DNA of 64,000 nt from Pararge aegeria. Its lineage: Eukaryota; Arthropoda; Insecta; Lepidoptera; Nymphalidae. A program made the translations under genes and the position numbers. The DNA lies in the NCBI RefSeq assembly GCF_905163445.1, contig NC_053193.1, forward strand, positions 4,650,001 through 4,714,000, read 5' to 3'. Positions within the stretch are counted from its first letter, which is position 1, and every line of letters starts with the position of its first letter. This document shows positions 30,316 to 43,700 of this stretch, in pieces. Under the pieces are notes generated by a model, which searched no databases, had not been told where the DNA came from, and worked only from the letters and a program-made list of their open reading frames with translations.

Positions 30316-31623
30316 ATGGTTAAATGTAAAAGAATAACAAATATAATGTATTGTGGAATCAATGTATTTGCTTACATTTATAAAAGAACTATGAGATTGA
30401 CTGTAAATGAAGTACTGTTAATTTGTGCTGTGTCGTTTTTTACTGCATTTGTATGGATTTGGAGTAATGTAGAAGACAAAATCACTATTAACACTGGTAA
30501 TCCTGTGATAGTTTGGTGGACTACAGGTTTTCCTAGCACTTCGGAAAGCATCAAGTGCGAAAGTGATGTAAAATGTGATGTGTATAGTAACAGGGACATT
30601 GAAAAAAACTTTGAAGTTGGAGCATATTTATTTTATGCGAGCAACATACATTTTGAAGACTTGCCATTGCCTAGAAGAGCGAGTGAAATTATATGGGGAT
30701 TATATCATGAAGAATCACCACGTAACGTACAAGAATTATTGCACGAACCAACGCTTAGTCTATTTAATTATTCGGCAACTTTTAGCAGGTATAGTGACAT
30801 TCCATTTCCTCTACAATATTTAGATTCCTGGTCGGATATAGTTAGTAAAGAATATTTTGTACCAACGGCAAAGAAAAATAGTTTCTTAAAAGATTTAGCA
30901 CCTATATTGTATTTACAATCAGATTGTGAAACTGCAACAGAAAGAGATTCATATGTACGAGAATTGATGAAGTTTATTAACATTGACTCGTATGGAGCTT
31001 GTTTAAAAAACAAGGAGCTGCCGCAGAAATTTAAAGATGATTACCTAAATAATTTGAATGATAATGAATTCCTACATTTCATTGCTAGATACAAGTTTGT
31101 TTTAGCATTGGAAAATGGTGTTTGCGAAGATTATGTAACAGAGAAATTTTGGCGGGCCATTAAAGTTGGTAATGTACCGATTTATTTTGGATCTCCCTCC
31201 ATAAAAGATTGGTTTCCAAACAACAAATCCGCTATTCTGATACAAGACTATCCCACTCCGGAAACTATGAGTGTATATATAAAGAAGTTATTGGAAAATG
31301 ATAATTTATATGAGGAGCATTTGATGCATAAAACCAAAGAAGCCATATCGAACAACAGACTGATAGAAGAATTGAGCGAGCGTCCTTACCAAACAGATGC
31401 ATTAAATGTAGCCGGCAAATTCGAATGCTTAATTTGTAAAAAACTTCATGAGAAGAAAACAAGACAATTAAAAATACGAGTGGTAAATAAAAATCATTAC
31501 AACTGTCCAAAGCCCGTTTCAGCTTTAACTTTAAAAGTAAATCCTTCCAATGATTGGGTTTATTTGTGGGACAAGACCCAAAAAGACGCAGAAGTTATAT
31601 TTAAAAGAGTTATACAAAGTTAA
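30316..31623 (+). CDS. GT10 fucosyltransferase, FUT10/FUT11 type
   Basis: Type II Golgi/ER enzyme using GDP-fucose. Single exon, 435 codons from the first ATG. A hydrophobic anchor lies at about residues 32-50 (VLLICAVSFFTAFVWIW). VIVWWTTGFP follows. HEESPRN at 131-137 is characteristic of the FUT10/FUT11 branch. The GT10 core EN..CEDYVTEKFWRA at 266-281 is followed by VPIYFGSPSIKDWFP. The C-terminal third carries a CLIC..LH segment as in that branch. Members have been described as alpha-1,3-fucosyltransferases and, more recently, as protein O-fucosyltransferases; the acceptor here is not shown by sequence. Start: the first ATG has a good context (ACAATGG), but Met26 (30391), just before the anchor, is a plausible alternative. 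Lack of introns could reflect ancient retroposition or intron loss. Confidence 0.92.
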   Translation: MVKCKRITNIMYCGINVFAYIYKRTMRLTVNEVLLICAVSFFTAFVWIWSNVEDKITINTGNPVIVWWTTGFPSTSESIKCESDVKCDVYSNRDIEKNFEVGAYLFYASNIHFEDLPLPRRASEIIWGLYHEESPRNVQELLHEPTLSLFNYSATFSRYSDIPFPLQYLDSWSDIVSKEYFVPTAKKNSFLKDLAPILYLQSDCETATERDSYVRELMKFINIDSYGACLKNKELPQKFKDDYLNNLNDNEFLHFIARYKFVLALENGVCEDYVTEKFWRAIKVGNVPIYFGSPSIKDWFPNNKSAILIQDYPTPETMSVYIKKLLENDNLYEEHLMHKTKEAISNNRLIEELSERPYQTDALNVAGKFECLICKKLHEKKTRQLKIRVVNKNHYNCPKPVSALTLKVNPSNDWVYLWDKTQKDAEVIFKRVIQS

Positions 31624-31644
31624 AATAAAATACTAAATCATGTT

Positions 31645-31650
31645 AATAAA
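31645..31650 (+). terminator. Poly(A) signal of the fucosyltransferase gene
   Basis: AATAAA 22 bp after the stop codon. The only good plus-strand signal before the converging DPYD coding end. Confidence 0.7.
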
Positions 31651-31701
31651 GTATTATATTTTTTTATACTTTTAAATAAATCATTATTTTTGTACTGATA
31701 T

Positions 31702-31707
31702 TTTATT
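31702..31707 (-). terminator. Candidate poly(A) signal of DPYD
   Basis: TTTATT on the plus strand (AATAAA on the minus strand), about 18 bp past the DPYD stop. A second TTTATT is at 31712-31717. Either implies a very short 3'UTR, or a longer one running into the convergent gene. Confidence 0.5.
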
Positions 31708-31724
31708 TTCTTTTATTGCCCGTG

Positions 31725-34700
31725 CTATTGGCACACTGCGTCCAACGGTTTTACAGGGTGGACTTCATATCGGATGCCTCTTTTGATAACGTGTGGAATT
31801 GTCTTAGGCACCATCCTGGAAAATAAATAATTTATTAGATAAATAGTAAATCGTAATTTATTACTCAGATATGCCTATCGCTTAAGGCACTACTTTAATC
31901 CTTTTTAGGATGTCAAGGTATCCATATAAACTGCCAGTTAAAAATAATATCTACTGCTTTAAGCCGCGTTGGTAGAAAGCTTTCCCCTGGCTACATAAAA
32001 TGTTGCATTTCAATATAGTACAATATAGTTTTGTGAAAATCTTATACTAAAAACGTTATCCTAAAGTACCTTAGAGATCGGTTCAGAGTTAATAACTTGT
32101 GGAAGGTTGAAGGTCGAAGGATCGTGGTTGATAACCGGACGTTTTTGGTAAAGCGCGTAAGCTTTCGACGGCCGACTGGCGCTGTAGGCAGCGACCCTGC
32201 TTTCTGAGTCCAAGGCCGTGGGTTCGATTCCCACGACTGGAAAAGGTTTGTATGATGAACATGAATGTTTTTCAGTGTCTGGGTGTTTATACTATTATAC
32301 TTATTATAAGTATTTATGTATATTATTCATATAATTATTCATCAGTTATCTTAGTACCCATAACACAAGCTACGCTTAATTTCGGGACTAGATGGCGGTG
32401 TGTGTATTGTCGTAGTATATTTATTTATTTATCATGCCTTTTTGGACTAGGGTAGTACGAACGTCCTCGTGTCCTTGGGAGGAATCCACGTCAGCAGGGC
32501 TAGGACGGGCAGGAGAAAAAAATTATATCCCCTGAAAAAAATTGTGTCCACCTGCTAAATCACTGGAACATGGAATAGGAGAAGTTTACCCCAATTTATT
32601 ATTCACATATATTATGTGGATATTATTTCCACTTGTGCGCCAGTGCTCTGAGAGTTGATAAAGCTGTGGGAGAAAATAATTATTTTATCCTTTTACTTGA
32701 GATACGCCTGCTTATGCTAGACGTGCTGGATGGCCCATTTTAAGAAAATTATATTTAAAAGTTTATAAACGCACATAACTTAGCTAAGTTTATCTCTTGT
32801 TATCAATAGAAAGCAACTTTATTATTTTAAACCTGAAATTTAATGAACGAATTATTGTCCTTACAAGAATAAAAAAAAAATACTTACGATATACAGTCAA
32901 TGATGGGGCATACGGACAGACACAAAGTACATCCAGTGCAATCATCAGTTACTTGCGGTATATGTGTTTCCGGATCAAACCTTAAACAAATGTAAACTTA
33001 GACGGCCGTACTGTTACATGCGTATAATACTAGCATACTGTATATTACTTACACACTATTATTGGTTTGCGTAATATAAAGTCGAATCATCAGGTATATA
33101 GGAATGGTATCCAGGACTTCATAGTCCGTAGGCGAACACGTTAACCACTAAACCAACTAGATTACATTAGCTGATAAATATTTTTCAACTTACTCAATAG
33201 CCTGATATCCTGAGTCTGCACAAGCCATGTAACATTTTCCACAGTTGATGCACATATCCTGAAAAGAATATATTGCTCTAAGGAATCAGGTCATAAAAAA
33301 TACGCGGTGTCAACCAAAACATCCACTGCGTGAGACTTTTCGATACATCGAAATTAACAGAAACATCATGTTTCTGCTAATTTCTAGCAGACAAGAAAAT
33401 TTCTAGAAACCGTCTCTAGACCCGAGCAGAGAATGCTGAAATTATAAATGCCCTGGATTAACCAGGATAGATAACAGCGACGAAGGGACAATTTTTTAAT
33501 ATTTTTTATTATATTCCAATGCCCCCGTTAACGAGGATGGGGACCGTTGACCCGTTGACGGGGGACGATGGGACAGCGTCGTATGCGTAGATGCTATTAT
33601 AAAGGAACTTACGTCATCTATAAGTGCAACCACTTGTTTGGTGTTATCCAAGTTCTTGTAGGTTCCTATCCTTGGCAGAGCTTCACCCAATACATCTTTT
33701 ATCCGGGGCACTGTGGCATACCCGTTAACTTCTTTCTTCTGCAACGGGCAATTAGGTATGTCATCTAAGACTGAGGACTTTAGTCTTATACCGTGGAGTA
33801 ATTCTTCACGTTTCTTATTGTAAGGACCGAAGTGTGCTAGGACCTAAAACGGTAATACAAAATATATGAGATAGTGATATAAAGAGTCGACTTACAAGAA
33901 ATGGTCATAAATTAGTGATATCTGAATATCACTAATTTATGACCAGCGAAAGGTACAGAAGTCATTTGTGGGATTGAGAATAAGCTTTTATAATATGATT
34001 CCTAAGGTAATTTTGGACGTACCAATGCATAAGTTTAAAGAATGTGTTAAAACACATTTATTACAGCGAGGTTATAAAATTAGATTATACAATTGATGAA
34101 TTTCTTAATGACAAGGTTGCTTGGAAGCATCCGGCTCCGCTTTCATCTCTCAAAAGATAGAAAAATGAAGGTTAAAATGTAAAATGTAAATTTTTGATGT
34201 TGGAAAAGAGCAACTGCTGAGTTTCTTGCCGGCTTCTTCTCGGTAGAATCTGTCTTCCGAACCGGTGGCAGAGTTACTACAAACAGACAGACTTGACGTT
34301 TCAAAAGTGCTTAAAGAGCTTGCCCTACTTGAAATAAATGAATTTTGAATTCCATTTTTGCTTTTATTTCTTGTGTTATATTGGCAATTTCCTCATTCCT
34401 TTTTGTGTAAAATATGGTACTGTTTTATTTGTTTAGCAAATTTTCCTGTATATTAAGACACCTTTGGGAGAAAGCTTTAACGTTAAAATTACTGACAATA
34501 ACGAATTCATATAAAGATATTTTTTATGTGACCAAACAATAAAGAAAAAGTGTGTGGGTGTAACCTTTACGCGAATGAAGTAAAACTTTTATTATTATGT
34601 ATTGATGAAAGAGTAAAATTTCCTAGGACTCCTTCCTCACTTCACAAATAAAAAAAAAGAAATAATAACAATAGTAAAAAAGAAAATGGGTGCAGGGTAA

Positions 34701-37700
34701 TTAAATTAAATAAGGTGTCGAGGTTTTTGTTAGGTGGGATTTCTGTCTGCAAGAAATTCTTTTAACTTAGCACTCCGCCTGTTGCCCGCCTTCTTCGTCC
34801 GCGTTAATTACGGTTTTTCAAAAATCCCGTGGGAACTGTATGTTTTTTTGGGATAAAAAGTATCCTCTATCTCTGTCCTTTTATCTAACTAGTTATATGC
34901 CAAATCAAGTCGACTCGTTGCTTAGTTAGGGCGCTAAGCAAGGACAGACAAACAAACGCACTTTCGTATTTATAATAACGACTAGCGGACCCTTTGTATG
35001 CGTATGAGTCAATCGAGAAGCTAGAATAGATCTGATACTAAGATCGTAATCTTCGTGTATAGCTTAATATTTAACGGACCTTTGAAGTAAAATTGATGAA
35101 AATTTTCATCCCATTTCCCAGAGGAAACTTATTGTTTATCGGGATAATAAGTATCCTATATGTTGACCCGGAATATCAGCTACCACTCTACCAAATTTTA
35201 TTTAAATTCGTTCAGTAGTTCTCACTCGATGCCCGGACAGACAGACAGACAGACAGACAGACAGCCAGCCAGACAGACAGACAAAAATTAAATAAAAATC
35301 TGTTTTGCACTCAGTATCGATTATATAAAGCATCATAAATGTACAGAAATCTTCCAGTTACAGTTTTATCATACGTATATAGATAGATATACATAGAATT
35401 TCGTACTGAGAGCTGTACTAACCTTGCCATTCACATCATAAAGCGTCTGAACCGGTTTGCCTTTCTGGTGTTTGGAGGTCGGCGGTGATTGGCCAGTCCA
35501 ACCTCCGAGCCCCAGCGACCGGAGGTACAGTAATGCTTTAAGACCCGTCACGTAATCTTCAATGAGGGTGAAGTCTTGGTTTTGTACTGCACTGCATATC
35601 TAGCAATAGATGTTCAATGAATGATTGAATGAATGAATGAATGAATGACTGAATGAAAGAATACACTCAATGGAATTTATACACTTTTATTGTACACCAA
35701 AGAAAAAAGTAGTTACAGAGATAATACAGACCAAGAGAGTTCAATTTGGTAGATGTTTTTATTATACTGAAGGAAAAAATACCTAGTAGTAGCAGTCTGC
35801 AGCCCAGTAGCGTCCGACATGTTTCTTGCATGTACTGTGAAGTTTTGCTCTGTTTATAAGCCATGGTTTCCCATTTACCATCAGGTGGGCCACCTACCCG
35901 GACCGGCAATAAGTAACTACGATTAAAAAAAAAACACCATTCCAGACGACCGTTTGACGACCGTTTGAGGATGTGGGTTCGATTCCCACAACTGTAAAAT
36001 GTTTTTCAGTGTCTTTATCTGTATTTTATAAGTATTTTTGTATATTATTCATAAAGATATTCATCAGTCATCTTAGTACTCATAACTACAAGCTACGCTA
36101 ACTTTGGGGCTAGATGACGATGTATGTACTGTCGTAGTATATATTTTTTTTATTCCAGACTCTGTAAGACTAGACCGGACTTGATTTATATATATAGCCA
36201 TTTACATATATTGAAATACATTTAGGGCGTTTTAAAGTTCCACTGCTTTGCACTGGCCTTTTCTAAGAGATGTTATTACAGCCCACAATGTTTCATGCAT
36301 GCATGCAATGTGGTTGTGCTGTTAAAAATAAAATACACAGCTCATCAACCTATTAACGGCCCACTGCTGGGCTGGCCCAGTGCGGATTGGTGGACTGCAC
36401 ACGCATTCGGGAACATTATGGAGAACTCAGTTATGCAAGTTTTCTCACGATGTTTTTCCTTCACCGTTGAAGCAAGTGATATTTTAATTACTTTAAAATC
36501 CCATAACTTCGAAAGTTACAGGTGCGTGCTGGGATTTGACCTCAGCCCCCCAAAACTAAAGCGAGAAACTAAGAAGCGTTTGGAAAACCATTTCTTATCT
36601 ATGTAATATTATAGTATGTAGTATATTGCTTAAATATGTATATACTTATATATATTGTGTATAATATGTATGTAGTATTAGAATTTATGAGTAGGTAAGT
36701 AGTTTATTAAATTTTTTTTTTTTTATATATATAAGTATATATTTTTTTTTTATACTTAAATTGCTGCACCAACCCGTTCCTTCATTTTTTTTTTTCCTAA
36801 CGTCAAAGGTTGTCTGGAAGAGATCGCTTTAGTGATAAGACCGCCTTTGCACGCTCTATTTTATTTTTATTATGTTAAGTTTCTTCTGTATTTGTGTTTA
36901 ATTTATATAAAATGTGTGTGTGCAATAAAGACTTAAAACAAACAAACAAACAAACTAAAGCTGCTGTCCTAGTCACTGGGCTATCGCAGCTTCAAAATAC
37001 AATCAGTAGGAAATGGTTCACAAACCTGTACAACTGGAGCTCCGCACATTATGAACTGCAACGCCGAGTCAGCGGAATCTATGCCCCCGATTCCCAGCAC
37101 TGGGAAACCGGGTAGTTTGTTGCCGATGGCTGAAACTGCTCGCAAACCCATGGGGCGCGTCGCGTTCCCGGATACACCGCCATACGTTGTGTTCTTCTCA
37201 CGACCTATGTAATAATACTAACTATGTATGTATACGGCCGGCCGACTGGCGCAGTGTGCAGCGACCCTGCTTTCTGAGTCCAAGGCCGTGGGTTCGATTC
37301 CCACAACTGAAAAATGTTTGTGTGATGAGCATAAGTGTTTTTCAGTGTCTGGGTGTTTATATGTATTTTCTAAGTATTTATGTATATATAATTCATAAAA
37401 ATATTCATCAGTCATCTTAGTACCCATAACACAAGCTACGCTTACTTTGGGGCTAGGTGGCGATGTGTGTATTGTCGTAGTATATTTATTATTTTTATTA
37501 TACATATTTATTTATTTGTATAGTACCAAAAAAATTAAAAAAAATAACTTATAAAGGAAAGGACGTGAACAAGGACAACTTATCTATAAAGAGATTCCTT
37601 CCAGAAGCCCTCGATATATGGTGGCAGTACACACAGAGTCCAGAGGACGAGGTACACAGGCGCCTCTTACTATACTCGCGGACAAAGAAATGGTCTGATC

Positions 37701-40700
37701 TGCCATCACACACGGTACACTGAACTATCAATATGTGCTGTTTGATTATTATGAGTCCGTATTTTGTATCTATGTATTGTCATCAAAAATAAAAGTTAAA
37801 AAACTAAAGCCTTATAACGAGAACTTGTAAAAAGTTTTAAACCATGATGTAATAAAAAAGGATCTTTTATTTAACAAAAAGGTGTTGTTAGTGGCCACCG
37901 TCGCGGTGTTGATTATGCCAACTGTGGAAAAACCACCAAAACAGTCAGCTACTTTATTTTGTATTCAAGTTAACAATACGTGGCGCAGTCGGTAGGATAG
38001 GAACCAACACTTCCATTGGGAAACTAATTTTTGATAAATCTAATAGCAGTAAACTAGTTAGATAATAGTAAATGCCAAATTTTTATAATTTTTATTAGTG
38101 TTTTTATCAATTATCAATTTTTATAAATTTAAAATGCATATTAAAATTTTCGGAACCGACAGTATTTGAACCTGCGACTCTCTGGCAATCGCGGCCTGAG
38201 CGCTTTCTCCAATTAAGCTACGGCTCTCCTACCGTCGATGCCGAAATTAGTATATGCCTTTCACATCAATCTTATAGCGACTGTAGCGTAAATGCTAACT
38301 ATTCAATTTTATCTAAAATCTCAAGGTTTTGGATTAGATAGATTTTTAAATTCGGAAGTAAGGCACTTACCTACTTGTGGCCACGGCGTAGCGTCTGCCC
38401 TGACGGACATTAAGCCAGATACGGTGTTGATTGCGGATACGCCATTCGCTCCACCTAGAATTTAATGGCGCATTAACTAACATTACTTTATCTAGAAAAT
38501 GAGGTACACACACATACACATGTAATAAGTAGGTATCAAGGTTAAATTACTTCGCAACTATTCTTCTTCTTCTTCAAATCAAATTCATTGGTTGCTTAGT
38601 TGGATGGACAAAGAATCAAACAGACTTTAGCATCTATAATATTAGACGCATGATGATGGCGACAAGATAGATTCTATTCACAGAAGAACACTTACCTTCA
38701 TATGCTGCGACAGCTATGCTCACGATATCTGTGATGTTAGGAGTCAGCTTGACGAAAAAGGGTATTTTCACAGCTTTGCGAACCCATTCTGATATTCCTT
38801 TCACTAAAACCGGATCCTGGAAAATAGTTTTTTATGTGTCCATTTTTATTTTCGCATAGGAGTATGATAGTATGATGGTATTCAAATTAAATATTAAGCT
38901 GATGGTATTAACAGCAAGATCAAAAAGGTGAAGTTTATAGAAACCAGCCGAAGACCTGAGTATCTGATATCAACTAGCAGCCTCAGATTTATATGAGTTA
39001 TACAGCTCTGCTTGACATATCTTAGGATACCACCCACTTTTTTCATTATATTTAGCTAATTTAACGATTCTCATAAGCTCACAAGACAGAATAAACTTAC
39101 CTGACCACACGCCAGCCCCATCCCAGACTCGCCCATGCCGTGAGGACATGACAAGTTTAGCTCTAAAGCATCTGCCCCAGAATTTTCCGCTTTTTGCGCC
39201 AAGTAAGTCCAATCTTCTTCGTTGTAGGAGCACATTATTGAAGCTATTACAACCTGAAAAGTCAGTATTATGAAGACTATTAAAATTCTAAGCACAGATT
39301 GTAACTGTTCTTCAAGAAATTACTCCAACGAATTTTTTTTTTTTTTTTTAACTTTATACATCTACTTACCACCAATTATCATTTTGACATATTTTTTTAC
39401 ATAAATACGTAATTCTATGCTGCAAAGCTGTTACTGTTATTTGTGACAGAAATAAACTTGCGTGTGAAATACAACTAAACCAATAAAATGATACATGTCC
39501 TTTGAAATATTCAGCTAGAAAACTTTACATTTAGGTTTAATTCGGTATCATCATCATATCAACCCATTACCAGCCCACCGGGTAAAGGTCTCTCGAATTT
39601 CTGTCGGTCTTTTGAATTTGAGAACATAGAACATTATGGAGAACACTCAGGAATGCAGGTTCCCTCCCAATTTTTTCCTTGACCGTTGAAGCAAGTGATA
39701 TTTTAATTGCTTAAAACGCACATAACTTAGAAAAGTTAGAGGTGCATGCTGGGTCTACCCACTGGGCTATCACCGCATCTCAATTCCGTATACGACTTCG
39801 TAATTTCACTGTTATGTACACAGTTCTTTTGGCTAGATATAGTTGAAAATTATATTCTCACTGACATTTTTTCCACGCTTATGTTCCACGAGTATGGATA
39901 TTTTCGTGCGGATTTCAATATATAAAGAAAACTTTTTCGAGCTAGTGAGATGGAAAAATATATTACCTTGGTAGGGAAGTCCCGTTTCAGTTCCTTAATA
40001 CTCTGACACCAATACGCCTCGCATTTCTCTGATATTAGTTCGATGTTCAAGAAAGACCCTTGTCCCGGACCAAAGTTCTCTCCTGACGTCACGCCACGGA
40101 CTATTCGAGGTGATACGTTTGTTACAAGATCCTGTAAAGGGCACAAATTTAGATAATGGGGCTAAGGCTCAATGCATTTTAAACGCCTTTGAGAACATTT
40201 TGCAGAACTCTCCGGCAGAGATATTTAATTACTTAAAACGCTCCGAAAAGTTATAGGTAACTTAATTCGTGCCGGGATCGAACCCCGAAAGCGAAACGGA
40301 AATCTTAGCCACTCGGCTGACACCACTTTCTGATTTTTTATTATATTATGATCACCTATAATCATGTTCATCAGATGATCAGTCATAATGTGCCTAAAAG
40401 ACATAATTTATGTTAGTGTACTGTGTATACACAAATAACTTTGTTACAATATTGATCTTATTGTCGTGTTGAAAATTTTCTGTCCGCTGCAAAAAGTATA
40501 TTGTCAGTCATGAGTTATGTTTTTTATAATCTGATCTCTGATTCGGAGGAAATCCGTGGAATGAGGAAATCCGTAGAAGAATCGGAGTTACCGACAAGGA
40601 GTCCTAAAGTGCTGGAATGGCGACCTCGCCCCGGTAAACGCAGTGTTGGTAGACCCCGACATGGTTGACGGATGGCATCAAGCGAGCCGCAGAGAGCCGG

Positions 40701-43700
40701 TGACTCTACCTAAACCTAACCTTGCCAAGCGGCACAAGACTAGAGGCCAAAGACCCATATCCAGCATGGTCGTCTATTGGATGACATGTTGATAATGATC
40801 TGAGAAAAAAGAGGAAATAATAATTACCTTATCGAGTCCAAAGGTTTTGGTGACAACGAAGCCCCAGCCTTGTTGGAAGGCGCGTCGAATCATAGCTGAG
40901 CTGGTGGTAGGAGGAGCGCTAGCTAAACCGAATGGGTTCTCGAACTTTATGCCACAAACCTCCACCGATAAATCTACGTCGTCTATGGGACAGTGGAATT
41001 TAGGGAGTTCTACGGGCGAGTCATATGGTATACCCTGAAATAAAAAAAAAACTCTTCCGTTATAGATTTATAACAACTTGTATACTTTACCAGCTGTTGT
41101 CCTGGACTGAGATTGTTTCAATCGTTTGTTATCTCGAGCTTGAAATTCTTCAGAATACAAGCAATACTATAAATATAATAATAAAGCTACTATAAATATT
41201 AAAGAAACAAACAAACAGACCCACTATTTATAACTCTAGTGTTGATGATTGATCGTTCTGTGGTATATTGCGCTATGAAAATGCTAATTTAAGTCCATGC
41301 TTTATGATCTCTACCTTTTTTGAGGCATGAACTGCGACCTTGTATCTAATATATATGCTCGAAAAATAAAGTAAATAATAGCTTTGCCGAAAAGAATAAA
41401 AACAGTATGTAGGCGGTATTTTCCCAAGACCGTTGATTCTGTTGCTTTCCTAATTTTCTTTATCTCATGCTACACAAAAATGTCATAATATCAATCAAAT
41501 ATAATCGAAAATCGGTAAAGAATTCAAACTATTTTTTTAACACAAAGATAAGATATTTTCTCCTTTAATTTGTGTTTGTTGCTAAAGAAGTCTTACCTGT
41601 AAATAGCAATGCATATACCAAGCGGCTGATTTGCCGTCATTCACGGATTCTACCGTGGTTTCAGCCAAACCAGCTAAATCCCCACCAACGAACACCTTGG
41701 GGTTACTAACGCTCTGCATAGATGTACTGTCCACTTCTGGTAACCCCCAGCGATTGAGTTTAACCCCTGCCATTGCTTCTTTTACTAAAACATTTAAAAA
41801 TCCTAGTTCACATATAGATCCCACAGAAACGTAATTTTATGGCATCATTTTAGCTGTTGCCCACGTTTTCTTTGTTCGCGTTTATTACGCGCAACTTTGG
41901 AACTATTTGTTTCGTTTGGGATAAAATTTCGTCCTTTCAACCATTGATTTTAGGACAAATATAAGTAGATTGCTTGCTTGATTAGGGCTTGAAAGAAGGA
42001 AAAACAAACAAACATACTTTTGCATTTATAATATTAGTTAGTTTAAGGAAAATTATCATATTAGTAAAGATTATAAATACCCAATACGGTTTATGATAAA
42101 AATGAATGAAGATTGTACTTAACAATGACAGTTGCAATAGTAGGTTTTAACTACTTTAAAAATTATGGTACGTCACATAACTAACGTGTTGTACGTAACG
42201 TAGGTAACTAACTTATAACTAAGTGCTTATGTGCCTACTCACCATCGCTTTCATAAAGTCCAGATCCAAATGCAGATATAATAAAATTAGCTTTCAATTG
42301 CATTGTTTGATCTGAGTCCTCAATCCATTCGCCATCTTCTAATTGTTCAGTTCGACACATTTTGAGTGCGGCAATCTAAAAAACAGAAGTAGGTAAATAT
42401 CATTCGTCGCCATGAACTGTACCAGACCACGTCCAATGCTGTCTGCTGGACATAGGTCTTTTGTAGGGATTTCCACACGCTACAGTTTTAAGCCGCTGCA
42501 AGATTATAACCCTCGATTATATCCCCTCACAAGGGGTATAATTAAAGTGTCCACCTGCTAAAGCACGGGAACAGGGAATAGAAGAAGTTCACACTCGTTT
42601 ATTATAACACATATATTGTTTGGATATTATTTCCACTTATGCGCAAGTTCTCTGATTGTTGATTAAGCTCTGGGATAAGATAAATTTATATCCTTTTCCC
42701 GGGGATATAATTGTCTCCTGCCCATGCTAGCCGTGCTGGTGTCTAGCGAATCCTTGCGTCTCATTTAATGTCTCCCTTCTATGTGGGAGTCTATCTACAA
42801 TTCGCTTTCCAATCAAGCATCTTGGGAGCCCAACTTCCATCGGTACTCCGAGCTATGTGCCCCGACCTTTGCCACTTCGGCTTCGCGACTCGAGCTGTCT
42901 CGTTTACTCTGGTTTTCTAAGGATCTGAATTATTTTGATTTGATCACAAGCATCCAAGCCTTCTTATGAGGCATTCATACAGTAAAACTAACTATAACTT
43001 TAAATGTATGAGATTCCGAAGGTGTAGTGAAAACGATAATTCACAGCGGGTGTAGTAAGACAATTTACAATACTGAAAAGTAATCTAGAAGCTGCTGGAT
43101 GTAAAATAACGCAATACCTATTTTTTTTCAAGACCGGAGTTATGTGAGATTAATTACTTATAATATAGAATATTTACCTAAATAAACAATATATAAATCC
43201 ATACATACCTTTCCATCTCTTAGTATGACTTCTTGTGGAGACATGAAAGGTATAAACTCGCATTTCTCTTCTTTAGCTAGATCCACCTGCCATAATGATC
43301 ATTGTACATTAATTGAGGTAAGAGGAAATATAGAAGCATTCATTAGACGCAATATTATAGGGACAGGAGTAGTAGAGAGAGTTTTTGAATAAATATGATT
43401 TGATTTGATTTTATCATCTAGTTGAGAATGATACTATAATGAAGCTCTATTGATTTAACTGCCTTTGTTTTCTAGAACTTAGAACTAGAATTCTCGCAAG
43501 TCCAAAGTTTTGTTTTTGCGACAAAAGAAGTAAAAAGTATGTATGTAGGTCCTTTTTTTTATTCCCAACTGAAAAAAATACTTTTTTATCTAGATCGGCC
43601 ATGATATATTCGTAGATTATAAAACCCACCTCTTCAGGCACCGCTCTGATGTTGGTAAATCCCTTTCGGAAAACCACGTACACTCTTCTAGCCCCACAAC

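Noticed and set aside
38148..38228. Possible minus-strand tRNA gene
   Set aside because: Good A and B boxes but mismatched stems and a SINE-like continuation.
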